A stretch of 36,891 bases of DNA from Polaromonas sp. (GTDB lineage Bacteria > Pseudomonadota > Gammaproteobacteria > Burkholderiales > Burkholderiaceae_C): assembly GCF_013817205.1 (NCBI RefSeq), contig NZ_JACDDD010000034.1, forward strand, positions 1-36,891, read 5' to 3'. The translations under genes were made by a program, and so were the position numbers. Of this stretch, positions 1-8,446 are shown piece by piece (positions within the stretch are counted from its first letter, which is position 1; the number at the start of each line of letters is the position of its first letter). The notes beneath the pieces were generated by a model. The model had not been told where the DNA came from and ran no database searches. It saw nothing but the letters and a program-made list of their open reading frames with translations.

Positions 1-127
1 TCCTCGAGCGGCTGCCCACGCAGCCGGCCAGCCGTGTCGATGAACTGCTGCCGCATCGCTGGCAGTCAGCGCCCGTCACTACCTGACTCGTACGGCCGTC
101 GTCAAGACGGGATCACCGCACGCTTAC
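1..127 (+). mobile_element. IS66-family insertion sequence, right end
   Basis: The window opens inside an IS66-type element. It holds the last codons of the large transposase (3..86) followed by about 40 non-coding bases ending in CGCTTAC at 121-127. On the other strand this reads GTAAGCG, the terminal bases typical of IS66-family inverted repeats. The left end lies outside the window, so neither the full length nor the 8-bp target duplication can be checked. The sequence immediately after position 127 switches to IS256-type transposase coding sequence, which supports 127 as the boundary. Confidence 0.65.
3..86 (+). CDS. IS66-family transposase (TnpC), C-terminal end only
   Basis: The reading frame from position 3 encodes the last 27 residues of a protein that continues upstream of the window, ending at TGA 84-86. 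The peptide LPTQPASRVDELLPHRW resembles the C-terminal tail (IS66 C-terminal domain) of IS66 transposases, where a conserved LP..W stretch closes the protein. No catalytic residue is in view, so activity cannot be judged. The assignment rests on this short tail plus the IS66-like end at 127. Confidence 0.6.
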   Translation, partial: LERLPTQPASRVDELLPHRWQSAPVTT

Positions 128-502
128 GCAAATCCGGCTGCAGCAGTTCGATGACAAGTGGGGGCCGAATATCCCATCATCGTCAAATCTTGCCGCAGTA
201 ACTGGGAACGCATCACGCCGTTCTTCGACTATCCACCGGAAATACGGCGCATCATTTACACGACCAACGCCATTGAGTCGGTGAACATGAGTTTGCGCAA
301 GCTCACCATGAACCGGGGCTCGTTTCCCAGTGACGATGCCCTGCTGAAATTGTTCTACCTGGCCTTGGCCAACATAGCCAAGAAATGGACTATGCCGCTC
401 AGAGACTGGAAGGCTGCATTGACCCAGTTTGCCATCCAGTTTGAGGAAAGGATGCCGAAGACTTGATACTCGCCCCGTTTACACAAAATTCGGGTCACCC
501 TC
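128..502 (+). mobile_element. IS256-family insertion sequence remnant, right part
   Basis: A partial IS256/mutator-type element. After the transposase stop at 466 comes the right end, with the CGTTTACACAAAATTC block near 477-492 and CGGGTCACCCTC at 491-502. Read on the other strand this starts GAGGGTGACCCG and runs into GAATTTTGTGTAAACG, a form common at IS256-family termini. The left two thirds of the element are missing. The IS66 end at 127 sits exactly at the break, so IS66 insertion or a later deletion removed the rest. Confidence 0.6.
129..466 (+). pseudogene. IS256-family transposase, truncated and frameshifted
   Basis: The C-terminal third of a mutator-type transposase. The segment FFDYPPEIRRIIYTTNAIES contains the third catalytic acid of the DDE triad (Glu in NAIES), and the family signature continues through NRGSFPSDDALLKLFYLAL to the stop at 464-466. 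Upstream, LQQFDDKW (138-161) is in a different frame from EYPIIVKS (from 167). One base is therefore missing near 160-167 in the G-rich run. An open frame from GTG 158 exists but begins mid-domain and is not a genuine start. The first two catalytic aspartates are absent, so this copy cannot transpose by itself. Confidence 0.8.
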
Positions 503-713
503 GGATTTTCTGCTTGCTCCGTAAGCAAATGATGCATAGCTAACGGGAATGACCCGTACGCGTTTATGAAGGATTTCTTGGCTCGCTGTGGAGCGTGACT
601 TTTGCGTGAGTATCCAAAGCACTGTAAGGCCCTTCACAACAGTGGCTGCATCAACATTGACGTGTGGGCGTCCGTAAGTCGTTGATTTATAACGATCTCA
701 ATTTTCTATGGCA
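503..713. other. Non-coding end of an integrated element, no gene seen
   Basis: I see no supportable gene in these 211 bases. The last part (about 670-710) is AT-rich, unlike the host genes, and reads GTAAGTCGTTGATTTATAAC, a type of sequence often found beside tyrosine-integrase attachment sites in tRNA genes. It joins the tRNA-Arg 3' half at about 714. Interpreting it as the terminal part of a genomic island is an inference from these junctions. Confidence 0.45.
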
Positions 714-760
714 GGCTACGAACCAAGGGGTCGTGGGTTCAATTCCTGCCAGCCGCACCA
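714..760 (+). other. 3' half of tRNA-Arg(ACG): attachment-site remnant
   Basis: From 716 the sequence matches a tRNA from position 32 onward: anticodon loop CTACGAA (anticodon ACG), 3' anticodon strand CCAAG, variable loop GGGTC, T-arm GTGGG/TTCAATT/CCTGC, acceptor strand CAGCCGC, discriminator A and encoded CCA at 758-760. The 5' half is not there. The bases before the loop are GCAGG, of which only the last two can pair with CCAAG, and no D-arm or 5' acceptor strand precedes them. A clean break in the anticodon stem is what site-specific integration into a tRNA gene leaves at the distal end. The intact gene should lie at the other end of the element, outside the window. Confidence 0.8.
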
Positions 761-767
761 AACGTCA

Positions 768-799
768 AGCCCTGGAAGCGGAAGGTTCCAGGGCTTTTT
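768..799 (+). terminator. Rho-independent terminator of the tRNA-Arg locus
   Basis: A perfect 10-bp stem AGCCCTGGAA (768-777) / TTCCAGGGCT (786-795) with an 8-base loop is followed by TTTTT. It lies 7 bases after the tRNA CCA end, so it is the native tRNA terminator that remained with the 3' half. It separates this locus from greB. Confidence 0.85.
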
Positions 800-846
800 C
801 GTTACGATGTCCCGTTCTGGAACACGTTAATACCTCTCTGGCTCCC

Positions 847-1410
847 ATGAGCAAAGCTTTCACCAAAGAATCCGATACCGAGGACGATGAGGACCTGTCG
901 CTGCCGCCGCTGCCCGCAGGCGGCAAGAACTACATCACGCCGCGCGGTTACGCGCGCCTGCGGGACGAGTTGCTGGACCTGATCGACAGCGAACGGCCCA
1001 AAATTGTTGAGGTGGTGCATTGGGCCGCAAGCAACGGTGACCGCTCGGAAAACGGCGACTACCATTACGGCAAGAAGAGATTGCGTGAAATCGACAGGCG
1101 GATCCGGTTTCTGACCAAGCGCCTGGAGATCGCCGAAGTTTCAGATCCTGCTGTTCACCACGGCAACGACCATGTGTTTTTTGGCGCCACCGTCACTTAT
1201 GCCGATGAGAGCGGCGCGAAACAGACCGTCACCATCCTGGGCATTGACGAGGCCGACAGTGCGCTCAACCAGGTGAGTTGGATCTCGCCAATTGCGCGGG
1301 CCCTGCTCAAGTCCCGCGTAGGAGATGAAGTCAAGCTGGCAACGCCGGCCGGTATCCGGGACATCGAAGTGGTTGAGGTGCAATACCCGGCGCCGGTGGC
1401 ATCTGCCTGA
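847..1410 (+). CDS. greB: Transcription elongation factor GreB
   Basis: A 187-residue member of the GreA/GreB family, which binds in the secondary channel of RNA polymerase and stimulates cleavage of backtracked RNA. The N-terminal coiled coil carries the family signature GDRSENGDYHYGKKRLREID, with the acidic tip residues (D, E) that coordinate the catalytic metal. It is the GreB rather than GreA form because of KKRLREIDRRIRFLTKRL and the later VFFGA segment. The C-terminal FKBP-like domain ends near SPIARALLKSRVGDEV. A longer open frame reaches back to 664 but would run through the tRNA fragment and terminator; ATG 847 gives the family length with an acidic N-terminal extension (EDDEDLS). 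It is convergent with spoT, with only 8 bases between the stop codons. Confidence 0.95.
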   Translation: MSKAFTKESDTEDDEDLSLPPLPAGGKNYITPRGYARLRDELLDLIDSERPKIVEVVHWAASNGDRSENGDYHYGKKRLREIDRRIRFLTKRLEIAEVSDPAVHHGNDHVFFGATVTYADESGAKQTVTILGIDEADSALNQVSWISPIARALLKSRVGDEVKLATPAGIRDIEVVEVQYPAPVASA

Positions 1411-1418
1411 CGCTGTCC

Positions 1419-3659
1419 TCACACACCGGGTTTGGCGCGCTGGACGCGCAGGACCGAGGGCGTGCGCTTGACGTTGCGCATCACCGATGCGAGGTGCACG
1501 CGGTCACGCACCTGCACGCCGAAACGCAAATCGGATGCGTCCTGCGCCGCCTCCTGTGCCATATCCACGTGGGTGATGTCGGCCTCGGCACTGGCAAGCG
1601 CCGAGGCCACTCGGGCCAGCACGCCCTTGCCGCTGGTGACGGTCACCAGCAGGCCGGTTTCAAAGGCCCGGCTTGGCTCGTCGGACCAGTCCACCGCAAT
1701 AAAGCGTTCGCTGTCGCGGTGTTGGAGTTTTCTGGCCACCAAGCAGTCGTCGGTGTGGACCACCAGACCCTCGCCGCGGCCCAGGTAACCCACGATGTCG
1801 TCGCCGGGAATGGGGCGGCAACATGTGGCAAATTTTACTGATGCGCCTTCGCTGCCATCGAGCACCAGCGCGCCCTGGGAGATCGATTCATGGGCAGTGT
1901 AGCGCTCGCGGCTCATCAGCAGCGGATCGGGTTTTTCGCCGGTTTCGGCCAGCATGGTGACGATGCGTTTGGCCACCATGCTGGCAATGCGTTTGCCCAG
2001 GCCGATGTCAGTAAGCAGATCGGCACGAGTGCGGTTGCCCGAGAAACGCAGAATTTTTTCCCAGATGGCGTGATTGAGGTTGTCGTCGTCGGGCAGGCGT
2101 TCTATGCCTTCGGCACGCAGCGCCTGGGCCAGCATCTTTTCGCCGAGATCCTGCGACTCCGTCAGCGCCATGGTCTTGAGGTGATGGCGGATTTTTGACC
2201 GGGCCTTGCCGGTGCGGACAAAGCCCAGCCACGCCGGGTTGGGGCTGGAGACCGACGCGGTGATGATTTCGATCACGTCGCCGTTGCGCAGTTCCGAGCG
2301 CAGCGGCACCTGCTCGCCATTGACCTTGGCGGCGACGGCGCGGTGGCCCACATCGCTGTGGATGGCGTAGGCAAAATCGACAATCGTGGCGCCGCGAGGC
2401 ATCGCCATGATCTGGCTTTTCGGCGTGAAGACGTAGACGGCATCGGGAAACAGGTCAATCTTGACGTGGTCCCAGAATTCTGCGGCATCCCGCGTTTCGT
2501 GCTGGATGTCGAGCAGTGACTGCAGCCATTGCGTGCCCAGGCGCTGCGATGCGTCACTCTCGGGGTCGGTAGCTTTGTACAGCCAGTGTGCGGCGACACC
2601 GGATTCGGCCACGATGTGCATGGCCTCGGTTCGCATCTGAAACTCGATGCTGGTGCCGAAAGGGCCGACCAGTGTGGTGTGCAACGACTGATAGCCGTTG
2701 ACCTTAGGGATCGCGATGTAGTCCTTGAACTTGCCGGGCAGCGGCTTGTAGAGCTGGTGCAACACGCCTAGAGCGGTATAACAGGCGGTGACGCCGCCCA
2801 CGATGATGCGAAACCCGTAGATGTCGGTCACCTGCGCAAAAGACAGGTGTTTTTCATCCATCTTGCCGTAGATCGAATACAGCGCCTTTTCGCGCCCGTA
2901 GATATGCACCTGGATGCCGGCGTTGGCAAAGGCCGCATCCACCTCGGTTTGCACTCGCTTGATGACGTCGCGCCGGCGTCCGCGTGCCCGCGCCAGCGCC
3001 TTGGTCAGTGTGGCGTAGCGCCAAGGGTAAAGGTGCTGGAAGGCCAGGTCCTGCAATTCGCGGTAGGTGGTATTCAGGCCCAGACGGTGCGCAATCGGCG
3101 CGTAGATGTCGAGGGTTTCGCGGGAGACGCGGCCCCATTTGCTGCGCGGCACATCGCCCAGCGTGCGCATGTTGTGGCTGCGGTCGGCCAGCTTGATCAG
3201 GATGACGCGCACATCACGCGCCATCGCCAGCAGCATCTTGCGGAAAGACTCGGCCTGATTTTCCTCGCGGGTGTTGAACTCCAGCTTTTCCAGCTTGGTC
3301 AGCCCGTCCACCAACTCGGCCACAGGGGCGCCGAAACGCTCGATCAGTTCGGGTTTGGTGACGCCGCAATCCTCGATGGCATCATGCAGCAGCGCCGCCA
3401 TCAGGGCTTGCGCGTCGAGCTTCCATTCGGCGCACTGCTGTGCGACGGCAATCGGATGGGTGATGTAGGGCAGGCCGCCATTGCGGATCTGTCCGAGGTG
3501 GGCTTCGTCAGCGAAGCGGTAAGCCTGGCGAACACTCTCAACGTCGGCCGGACTCAGGTAGTCGAGTTTGGCAGTGAGCGCGGCAAAACTCGCCGCAGCG
3601 GCATTGGCGGCTGCCGGGGTCGATTTGCTGTTGGCAGTGGGAAAAACCAGGGCGCTCAT
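1419..3659 (-). CDS. spoT: Bifunctional (p)ppGpp synthetase/hydrolase (SpoT/Rel type)
   Basis: 746 residues, the normal length for SpoT. It makes and degrades the stringent-response alarmone (p)ppGpp. Domains in order: HD hydrolase (YITHP, LLHDAIEDC, LADRSHNMRTL, residues about 65-200), synthetase (YGREKALYSIYGK, TDIYGFRIIV, GYQSLHTT, about 255-390), TGS (PRGATIVDFAYAIHSDVGH, about 425-490), then a zinc-finger-like stretch with a CCRPIPGD motif and a C-terminal ACT domain. Both the HD motif and the synthetase motifs are intact, and GKFKDY matches the RFKD-type bifunctional enzymes rather than the EPDD of monofunctional RelA. It follows gmk-rpoZ in the classic order, but a terminator at 3728-3750 separates it from rpoZ, so it may have its own promoter. 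Confidence 0.95.
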   Translation of the reverse strand: MSALVFPTANSKSTPAAANAAAASFAALTAKLDYLSPADVESVRQAYRFADEAHLGQIRNGGLPYITHPIAVAQQCAEWKLDAQALMAALLHDAIEDCGVTKPELIERFGAPVAELVDGLTKLEKLEFNTREENQAESFRKMLLAMARDVRVILIKLADRSHNMRTLGDVPRSKWGRVSRETLDIYAPIAHRLGLNTTYRELQDLAFQHLYPWRYATLTKALARARGRRRDVIKRVQTEVDAAFANAGIQVHIYGREKALYSIYGKMDEKHLSFAQVTDIYGFRIIVGGVTACYTALGVLHQLYKPLPGKFKDYIAIPKVNGYQSLHTTLVGPFGTSIEFQMRTEAMHIVAESGVAAHWLYKATDPESDASQRLGTQWLQSLLDIQHETRDAAEFWDHVKIDLFPDAVYVFTPKSQIMAMPRGATIVDFAYAIHSDVGHRAVAAKVNGEQVPLRSELRNGDVIEIITASVSSPNPAWLGFVRTGKARSKIRHHLKTMALTESQDLGEKMLAQALRAEGIERLPDDDNLNHAIWEKILRFSGNRTRADLLTDIGLGKRIASMVAKRIVTMLAETGEKPDPLLMSRERYTAHESISQGALVLDGSEGASVKFATCCRPIPGDDIVGYLGRGEGLVVHTDDCLVARKLQHRDSERFIAVDWSDEPSRAFETGLLVTVTSGKGVLARVASALASAEADITHVDMAQEAAQDASDLRFGVQVRDRVHLASVMRNVKRTPSVLRVQRAKPGV

Positions 3660-3727
3660 GCCTTAAATGTATCGCGGCGGCGATAAAACATGCGAAACAC
3701 GGTCTTTGAAATAACCCCCCAGAAACA

Positions 3728-3750
3728 AAAAAGCACCGCGCAGCGGTGCT
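3728..3750 (-). terminator. Rho-independent terminator after rpoZ
   Basis: A perfect 8-bp stem AGCACCGC (3732-3739) / GCGGTGCT (3743-3750) with a 3-base loop. On the minus strand it is followed by a run of T (the plus strand has AAACAAAAAA at 3724-3732). It lies 20 bases beyond the rpoZ stop and before spoT, so it probably ends or attenuates gmk-rpoZ transcripts. Confidence 0.8.
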
Positions 3751-3770
3751 TTTCAGGGGAGCAGGGATTG

Positions 3771-3974
3771 TCAGCTCGGAACTTTTTTCAGCATTTCCAG
3801 GCCGATTTTGCCTTCTGCGATTTCGCGCAGTGCGGTCACGCCGGGTTTGTTCTTGCTTTCGATTTTGGGTGCGTGGCCCTGGCTGAGCATGCGGGCACGG
3901 TAGGTCGCGGCCAGAACCAGCTGGAAGCGGTTCGGGATTTTTTCCAGGCAATCTTCAACGGTAATGCGGGCCAT
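3771..3974 (-). CDS. rpoZ: RNA polymerase omega subunit
   Basis: A 67-residue protein starting [20 protein letters not shown], the standard opening of RpoZ, followed by the conserved AATYRARML and ALREIA segments that embrace the C-terminus of beta prime. Omega helps assemble RNA polymerase and is linked to the ppGpp response through a binding site at the beta-prime/omega interface, which fits its position beside spoT. The start at 3974 gives the normal length; a longer frame to 4100 would overlap gmk and has no family match. It lies 46 bases downstream of gmk on the same strand. Confidence 0.96.
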   Translation of the reverse strand: MARITVEDCLEKIPNRFQLVLAATYRARMLSQGHAPKIESKNKPGVTALREIAEGKIGLEMLKKVPS

Positions 3975-4020
3975 GGGGAATCTCCGGGTAAATGGGAACG
4001 GTGGAAACTGGGGCAACAAC

Positions 4021-4641
4021 TCAGGAGATGTGCAGGGCCTTAAAGGTCTCGGCACGGGCGCGTCGCTGCGCTGCAAACTTGAGTCGTTGGGCATGAACAA
4101 TGGTTTTCAGGTCGAAAACGGCTCGTTCAAATAACTCATTGATTATAACGAAGTCGAACTCCCGGGCCTGGGCCATCTCGACGGCGGCATTTTGCAGGCG
4201 CAGTTCAATCACGTCGGGTGCGTCCTCGCCGCGCCGCTCCAGCCGCGAGCGTAGTTCATCCCAGCTCGGCGGCAGGATGAAGATCAACACCGCATTGGCA
4301 AAAATCCGTTTGATGTTGATGGCGCCCTGGAAGTCGATTTCCAGGATGACGTCGGCGCCGGTGGCCACGCGCTCCTCAATGGTCTGCCGCGAGGTGCCGT
4401 AGCGCTGGCCGTGGACGTGGGCCCATTCGAGGAAGGAGTCTCGCAGGACCATGCCGTCGAACTCTTCAGATGAAATGAAAAAATACTCGCGACCGTGTTT
4501 CTCCTGGCCGCGGGGTGCCCGGGTGGTGTGCGACACCGCAGGCTGCACCCTGGCGTCCAGCTCCATCAGCGCCTTGACCAGGCTGGACTTTCCGGCGCCA
4601 CTGGGTGCGGCGACGACAAACAGGTTTCCGGGGTAATCCAT
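4021..4641 (-). CDS. gmk: Guanylate kinase
   Basis: 206 residues, the usual Gmk length. It converts GMP and ATP to GDP and ADP in the cytoplasm. The P-loop APSGAGKSS (about residues 12-20) is followed by the GMP-binding region [19 protein letters not shown] and by the lid and core segments [15 protein letters not shown] and [17 protein letters not shown]. It lies 41 bases downstream of the yicC-family gene and upstream of rpoZ, a common proteobacterial operon that links guanine nucleotide supply with RNA polymerase and (p)ppGpp metabolism. Confidence 0.97.
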   Translation of the reverse strand: MDYPGNLFVVAAPSGAGKSSLVKALMELDARVQPAVSHTTRAPRGQEKHGREYFFISSEEFDGMVLRDSFLEWAHVHGQRYGTSRQTIEERVATGADVILEIDFQGAINIKRIFANAVLIFILPPSWDELRSRLERRGEDAPDVIELRLQNAAVEMAQAREFDFVIINELFERAVFDLKTIVHAQRLKFAAQRRARAETFKALHIS

Positions 4642-4682
4642 AGGTGTTGTGATTGGTTTTCTGGATGGGCTGCGCTGGCGGG

Positions 4683-5600
4683 CTACTCTATGTTCTGAAC
4701 CTGTTCGCGAATCTGCTCGATCAGCACCTTCATGTCGACCGAGACATGGGTCAGTTCCAGGGAGCCCGATTTCGACCCCAGGGTATTGGCTTCGCGGTGC
4801 AGCTCCTGGATCAGGAAGTCCAGACGCTTGCCGACTTCGCCCCCCGCCGTGAGCAGCCTGTCAATTTCTTCAAGGTGCGACGTGAGACGCATGATTTCCT
4901 CGGCCACATCAATGCGAATGGCGAACGAGGTGGCCTCCAGCAGGGCCCGGTCCTGGGCTGCTTCCGGAAGGGTGGTGCCGTCAGTCAGGGCCATGGCCTC
5001 TTTCCAGCGCTCCATGAAGCGGCTTTTTTGCTGCTCGACCAGCTTGGGCACCATGGGGGTGGCCGCGGCGGCCAGCGCCCGCAGCTGCGCGGTTCGCTCC
5101 AACAGCATCTGCGCCAGCCGCGCGCCCTCGCGTTCGCGGGCAGACAGCAGCTCCTTCAGGGCTTTTTTGGCGAGTTTGAGCAGCTCATCGCTGTAATCGT
5201 GCGTGCTCCTGTCTTCCCCTGCGGCCATGCGCAGGATATCGGCCACGCTGAGCGCTGCGGCGCCGGGGAGCCATGAGCGCACCGTGTCCTCCATGGAGCC
5301 CAGGCGCTGCAGCGTGGTGCTGGCCGGGGCCTTGAGGCCTCCAGCGGAATTTCCTTCCAGCGAGACACGTATTTCGATCTTGCCGCGCTTGAGTTTGCCG
5401 GTCAGCAGCTCTCGCAAAGCCGGCTCGGACTGCCGCAGTTCATCGGGCAGACGGAAGGCCAGATCCAGAAAACGGCTGTTGACCGAGCGTATTTCCACGC
5501 CAAGGCGCGCGTGGCTGCTGTTGCCAGCATCGGCGTCAGCGGCTGTGTGTGCAGGGGTGGACTGGACGGCTGCATAGCCTGTCATACTGTAAACTGACAT
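4683..5600 (-). CDS. yicC: YicC/YloC-family endoribonuclease
   Basis: 305 residues starting [10 protein letters not shown], the diagnostic N-terminus of the YicC/YloC family. [20 protein letters not shown] and the C-terminal segment [22 protein letters not shown] are the two best conserved blocks. Known members are small-RNA-associated or stationary-phase endoribonucleases; the exact target here cannot be told. It is slightly longer than average because of a low-complexity stretch near residues 18-30 ([12 protein letters not shown]). It is the first gene of the leftward yicC-gmk-rpoZ set and is divergent from the kinase gene; the 65 bases between them must contain both promoters. Confidence 0.92.
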   Translation of the reverse strand: MSVYSMTGYAAVQSTPAHTAADADAGNSSHARLGVEIRSVNSRFLDLAFRLPDELRQSEPALRELLTGKLKRGKIEIRVSLEGNSAGGLKAPASTTLQRLGSMEDTVRSWLPGAAALSVADILRMAAGEDRSTHDYSDELLKLAKKALKELLSAREREGARLAQMLLERTAQLRALAAAATPMVPKLVEQQKSRFMERWKEAMALTDGTTLPEAAQDRALLEATSFAIRIDVAEEIMRLTSHLEEIDRLLTAGGEVGKRLDFLIQELHREANTLGSKSGSLELTHVSVDMKVLIEQIREQVQNIE

Positions 5601-5665
5601 TCGTAATACGCTTTTCTAGAGTCAACAGGAGGGGTGATCCCGTCACCTTGCTTTAATCCCGAATT

Positions 5666-6673
5666 ATGTCAAAGGTCAAGCCAGCGCCACTCCCACCCGA
5701 TACCGTCATTGGAGGCTATCGCGTTGTGCGCAAGCTGTCTGCCGGCGGGTTTGGGGTAGTTTACTTGGCTGTTGACAATGAGGGACAGCAGGTTGCCATC
5801 AAGGAGTACCTGCCGTCTTCACTGGCCAGCCGTCCACCGGGTGAGCTGCTGCCGCAGGTGCAGCCCGAAAAGCTCTCGCTCTATCGCCTGGGATTGAAGA
5901 GTTTTTTCGAGGAAGGGCGCTCGCTGGCCCAGATCTCCCACGCTTCCGTGGTGAGTGTGCTTAACTTCTTCCGCGAAAACGAGACCGTGTACATGGTCAT
6001 GAACTACCTGGAGGGGGGCACCCTGCAGGACTTCATCATCACGGCGCGCGAACTCAAAAAGCAGAAGGTGTTCCGTGAATCGACCATCCGTTCGCTGTTT
6101 GACGAGATCCTGCGCGGGCTGCGCATCGTGCACCAGCACAAGATGCTGCACCTGGATATCAAGCCGGCCAACATCTTCATCACTGACGACAACAAGGCGG
6201 TGATGATCGACTTCGGCGCCGCGCGCGAGGTACTGAGCAAGGAAGGCAACTTCATCCGCCCCATGTACACGCCAGGGTTTGCCGCGCCCGAAATGTACCG
6301 TCGCGATTCTTCCATGGGCCCCTGGACCGACATTTACGCGATCGGCGCCTGCATTTACGCGACCATGCAGGGTTATCCGCCCAACGACGCGCCGCAGCGC
6401 CTTGAAAAAGACCGTCTGTCGCTTGCACTGTCCCGCCTGCGCGGCGTGTATTCGGACAACCTGATTGAAGTGGTTGAATGGTGCATGTCTCTCGACCCCC
6501 TGTCGCGGCCCCAATCGGTTTTTGCCTTGCAGAAGGAGCTCAGCCGCGAGGGCGAGCGACGCTACACCAAGCTGACCGTCGGCGAAAAAATGCGCCTGCA
6601 GTTTGACAACATGGTGTCAGACACCAAGAAAACCGCGCGCAAGGCCACCGGCTTTGCGACAAAGTTCAAATGA
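5666..6673 (+). CDS. Soluble serine/threonine protein kinase (Hanks type)
   Basis: 335 residues containing one eukaryotic-like kinase domain from about residue 18. The glycine loop is LSAGGFGVVYL (24-34), the ATP lysine is K46 in VAIKEYLP, the catalytic loop is HLDIKPANI with catalytic D164, and the metal-binding DFG begins at D182. The residue before the catalytic Asp is Leu instead of Arg, making it a non-RD kinase. I see no transmembrane segment or extracellular sensor. The short basic C-terminus (about 300-335) has no recognised domain. The stop overlaps the start of the PP2C gene (ATGA), so the two are made together, as expected for a reversible phosphorylation pair. Substrates are unknown. 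Confidence 0.93.
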   Translation: MSKVKPAPLPPDTVIGGYRVVRKLSAGGFGVVYLAVDNEGQQVAIKEYLPSSLASRPPGELLPQVQPEKLSLYRLGLKSFFEEGRSLAQISHASVVSVLNFFRENETVYMVMNYLEGGTLQDFIITARELKKQKVFRESTIRSLFDEILRGLRIVHQHKMLHLDIKPANIFITDDNKAVMIDFGAAREVLSKEGNFIRPMYTPGFAAPEMYRRDSSMGPWTDIYAIGACIYATMQGYPPNDAPQRLEKDRLSLALSRLRGVYSDNLIEVVEWCMSLDPLSRPQSVFALQKELSREGERRYTKLTVGEKMRLQFDNMVSDTKKTARKATGFATKFK

Positions 6674-7572
6674 AGTTCTCCGTTTTCCAGGTCAGCCGCA
6701 AGGGCGGCCGCGAAAAAAACGAAGACCGCATGGGGTATTGCTACACCCGTGAGTCCGGCTTGTTTGTGCTGGCTGACGGCATGGGCGGCCACCCCGAAGG
6801 CGAAGTTGCGGCGCAGTTGGCGCTGCAGACCATCTCGGCGCTCTACCAGAAGGAAGCCCGACCGCTGGTCCGGGATACCACCGAATTCCTGTCGTCCGCG
6901 CTGATGGCTGCGCATCACCAAGTCATCCGCTACGCCAGCGAAAAAGGCATGCTCGACACGCCGCGCACCACCGTGGTTGCGGTCATCCTGCAGGGCACGG
7001 GCGCGACTTGGGTGCATTGTGGTGACTCGCGGCTGTACGTGGTGCGTGATGGCGAGTTGCTGACCCGCACCCGCGACCACTCCTATCTGGAGCAGCAGAA
7101 CGCCGGCGTGATCAAACTCGAACGCCTCAACCGCAACATCCTGTTTACCTGCCTGGGCTCGCCTTCCAAGCCGGTGTTCGACATCGCCGGTCCGGTGGTG
7201 CTGCAGCAGGGCGACAAGCTGATGCTGTGCTCCGATGGTCTGTGGGGCAGCCTGACCGACGCTGAAATCGTGCGCCACATGGCCGCCAACGGCGTGTCCG
7301 AAGCGGTGCCCGAGATGGTTGAACATGCGCTGCGCAACGGCGGCCAGCATGGCGACAACGTCACCGTGCTGGCGATGGAGTGGGAAACCCCCGACGCCTT
7401 CGAATCGACACACGGCGTTTCGACTGACAGCATCATGGACGGCGTGTTTGCCTCCACGATCCAGGCCGGCGTGCTTGATACCGGCGTGGAAGACCTCGAC
7501 GACGCTGCCATTGAGCGCTCGATTGCCGAGATCAACGAGGCGATACGCCGTTCTGCCGCCAAAAAGGTCTGA
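6670..7572 (+). CDS. PP2C-family serine/threonine protein phosphatase
   Basis: 300 residues. Metal-binding PP2C motifs are present in order: RKGGREKNEDR near residue 10, LADGMGGHPEGEVAA near 35-50, VHCGDSRLYVVRDGEL near 115-130, MLCSDGLWGSL near 185 and HGDNVTVLAMEW near 225-236. All the aspartates that hold the two metal ions appear to be in place. After the catalytic domain there is an acidic tail of about 60 residues (to EINEAIRRSAAKKV) with no recognised domain. It is translationally coupled to the upstream kinase and most simply removes phosphates added by it. Confidence 0.93.
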   Translation: MKFSVFQVSRKGGREKNEDRMGYCYTRESGLFVLADGMGGHPEGEVAAQLALQTISALYQKEARPLVRDTTEFLSSALMAAHHQVIRYASEKGMLDTPRTTVVAVILQGTGATWVHCGDSRLYVVRDGELLTRTRDHSYLEQQNAGVIKLERLNRNILFTCLGSPSKPVFDIAGPVVLQQGDKLMLCSDGLWGSLTDAEIVRHMAANGVSEAVPEMVEHALRNGGQHGDNVTVLAMEWETPDAFESTHGVSTDSIMDGVFASTIQAGVLDTGVEDLDDAAIERSIAEINEAIRRSAAKKV

Positions 7573-7671
7573 ATCCCGCCCTGACCTCGCGCTTGTGCCG
7601 GCCCGGGCCGCCCCTGCCGTTTTGTTTACCTTTTCAGCCCCCCGGCGTGACTCGCCAGAAAGCCCTTTGCC

Positions 7672-8400
7672 ATGAGTTCATTTGAAAGAAGCGGTGCCCG
7701 TGCGGTTGACCAGCTCCGTCCCGTGCGCATCACCCGCGCCTACACCGCTTACGCCGAGGGTTCGGTGCTGATCGAATTCGGCAACACCAAGGTGTTGTGT
7801 ACCGCTTCGGTTGAGGAAAAAGTCCCGGGCCACAAAAAGGGCAGCGGCGAAGGCTGGGTCACGGCCGAATACGGCATGTTGCCGCGCGCCACGCATACGC
7901 GCAGCGACCGCGAAGCCGCGCGCGGCAAGCAGAGCGGGCGTACGCAGGAGATCCAGCGCCTGATTGGCCGCTCCATGCGGGCGGTGTTCGACCTGAAAAA
8001 ACTCGGTGAACGCACCATCCACCTCGACTGTGACGTGATTCAGGCCGACGGCGGCACCCGCACCGCCAGCATCACCGGTGCGTTTGTGGCCGCGCAGGAC
8101 GCAGTCAACAAGCTGCTGGCGGATGGCAAGCTCAAGGAGACACCGATCCTCGGACACGTGGCGGCCATTTCCGTCGGCATTGTCCAAGGCACGCCCTTGC
8201 TGGATCTTGAGTACATCGAGGACGTGGGCTGTGACACCGACATGAATGTGGTCATGACAGGCGCTGGCCACTATGTCGAGGTTCAGGGTACCGCCGAAGG
8301 TGCTGCGTTTTCACGCAAGGAGATGGATGCATTGCTGCAACTGGCCGAAAAGGGCATCAGCGACCTGGTCCGTCTGCAGCAGCAGGCGCTCCTGAATTGA
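7672..8400 (+). CDS. rph: Ribonuclease PH
   Basis: 242 residues, typical for RNase PH, the phosphate-dependent 3'-to-5' exoribonuclease that trims tRNA 3' ends. Recognisable blocks are [20 protein letters not shown] at the N-terminus, [20 protein letters not shown] (conserved phosphate and RNA contacts), [17 protein letters not shown] and the C-terminal [20 protein letters not shown]. It starts at ATG 7672, 99 bases after the phosphatase. Its TGA stop lies at the edge of a repeat element at 8398-8445, and rdgB follows at once. Confidence 0.96.
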   Translation: MSSFERSGARAVDQLRPVRITRAYTAYAEGSVLIEFGNTKVLCTASVEEKVPGHKKGSGEGWVTAEYGMLPRATHTRSDREAARGKQSGRTQEIQRLIGRSMRAVFDLKKLGERTIHLDCDVIQADGGTRTASITGAFVAAQDAVNKLLADGKLKETPILGHVAAISVGIVQGTPLLDLEYIEDVGCDTDMNVVMTGAGHYVEVQGTAEGAAFSRKEMDALLQLAEKGISDLVRLQQQALLN

Positions 8401-8445
8401 TAGCTATTCGCGCCCGCCAGTCAAGGGCTGAGGCCCATTTTTGCT
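8398..8445 (+). repeat. Dispersed ATAGCT...GCGCCCGCC repeat, copy between rph and rdgB
   Basis: This spacer reads TGATAGCTATTCGCGCCCGC, then CAGTCAAGGGCTGAGGCCCATTTTT. Its first 28 bases align with a stretch inside trpF (minus strand near 34487-34514), and its ATAGCT core aligns with a segment between ureA and ureB (17624-17640). I recognise this layout as a short dispersed repeat of Comamonadaceae genomes, from general familiarity. It supplies the rph stop codon and lies one base before the rdgB start. Confidence 0.55.
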
Positions 8446-8446
8446 T

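Noticed and set aside
664-846. N-terminal extension of greB back to 664
   Set aside because: It would translate through the tRNA-Arg fragment and its terminator; ATG 847 gives the family length and N-terminus.
2847-3686. Long open frame on the plus strand opposite spoT
   Set aside because: It mirrors the codon structure of spoT in a GC-rich genome and shows no domain or ribosome site.
3538-3951. Minus-strand frame spanning the spoT-rpoZ spacer
   Set aside because: It runs out of frame through rpoZ and the terminator.
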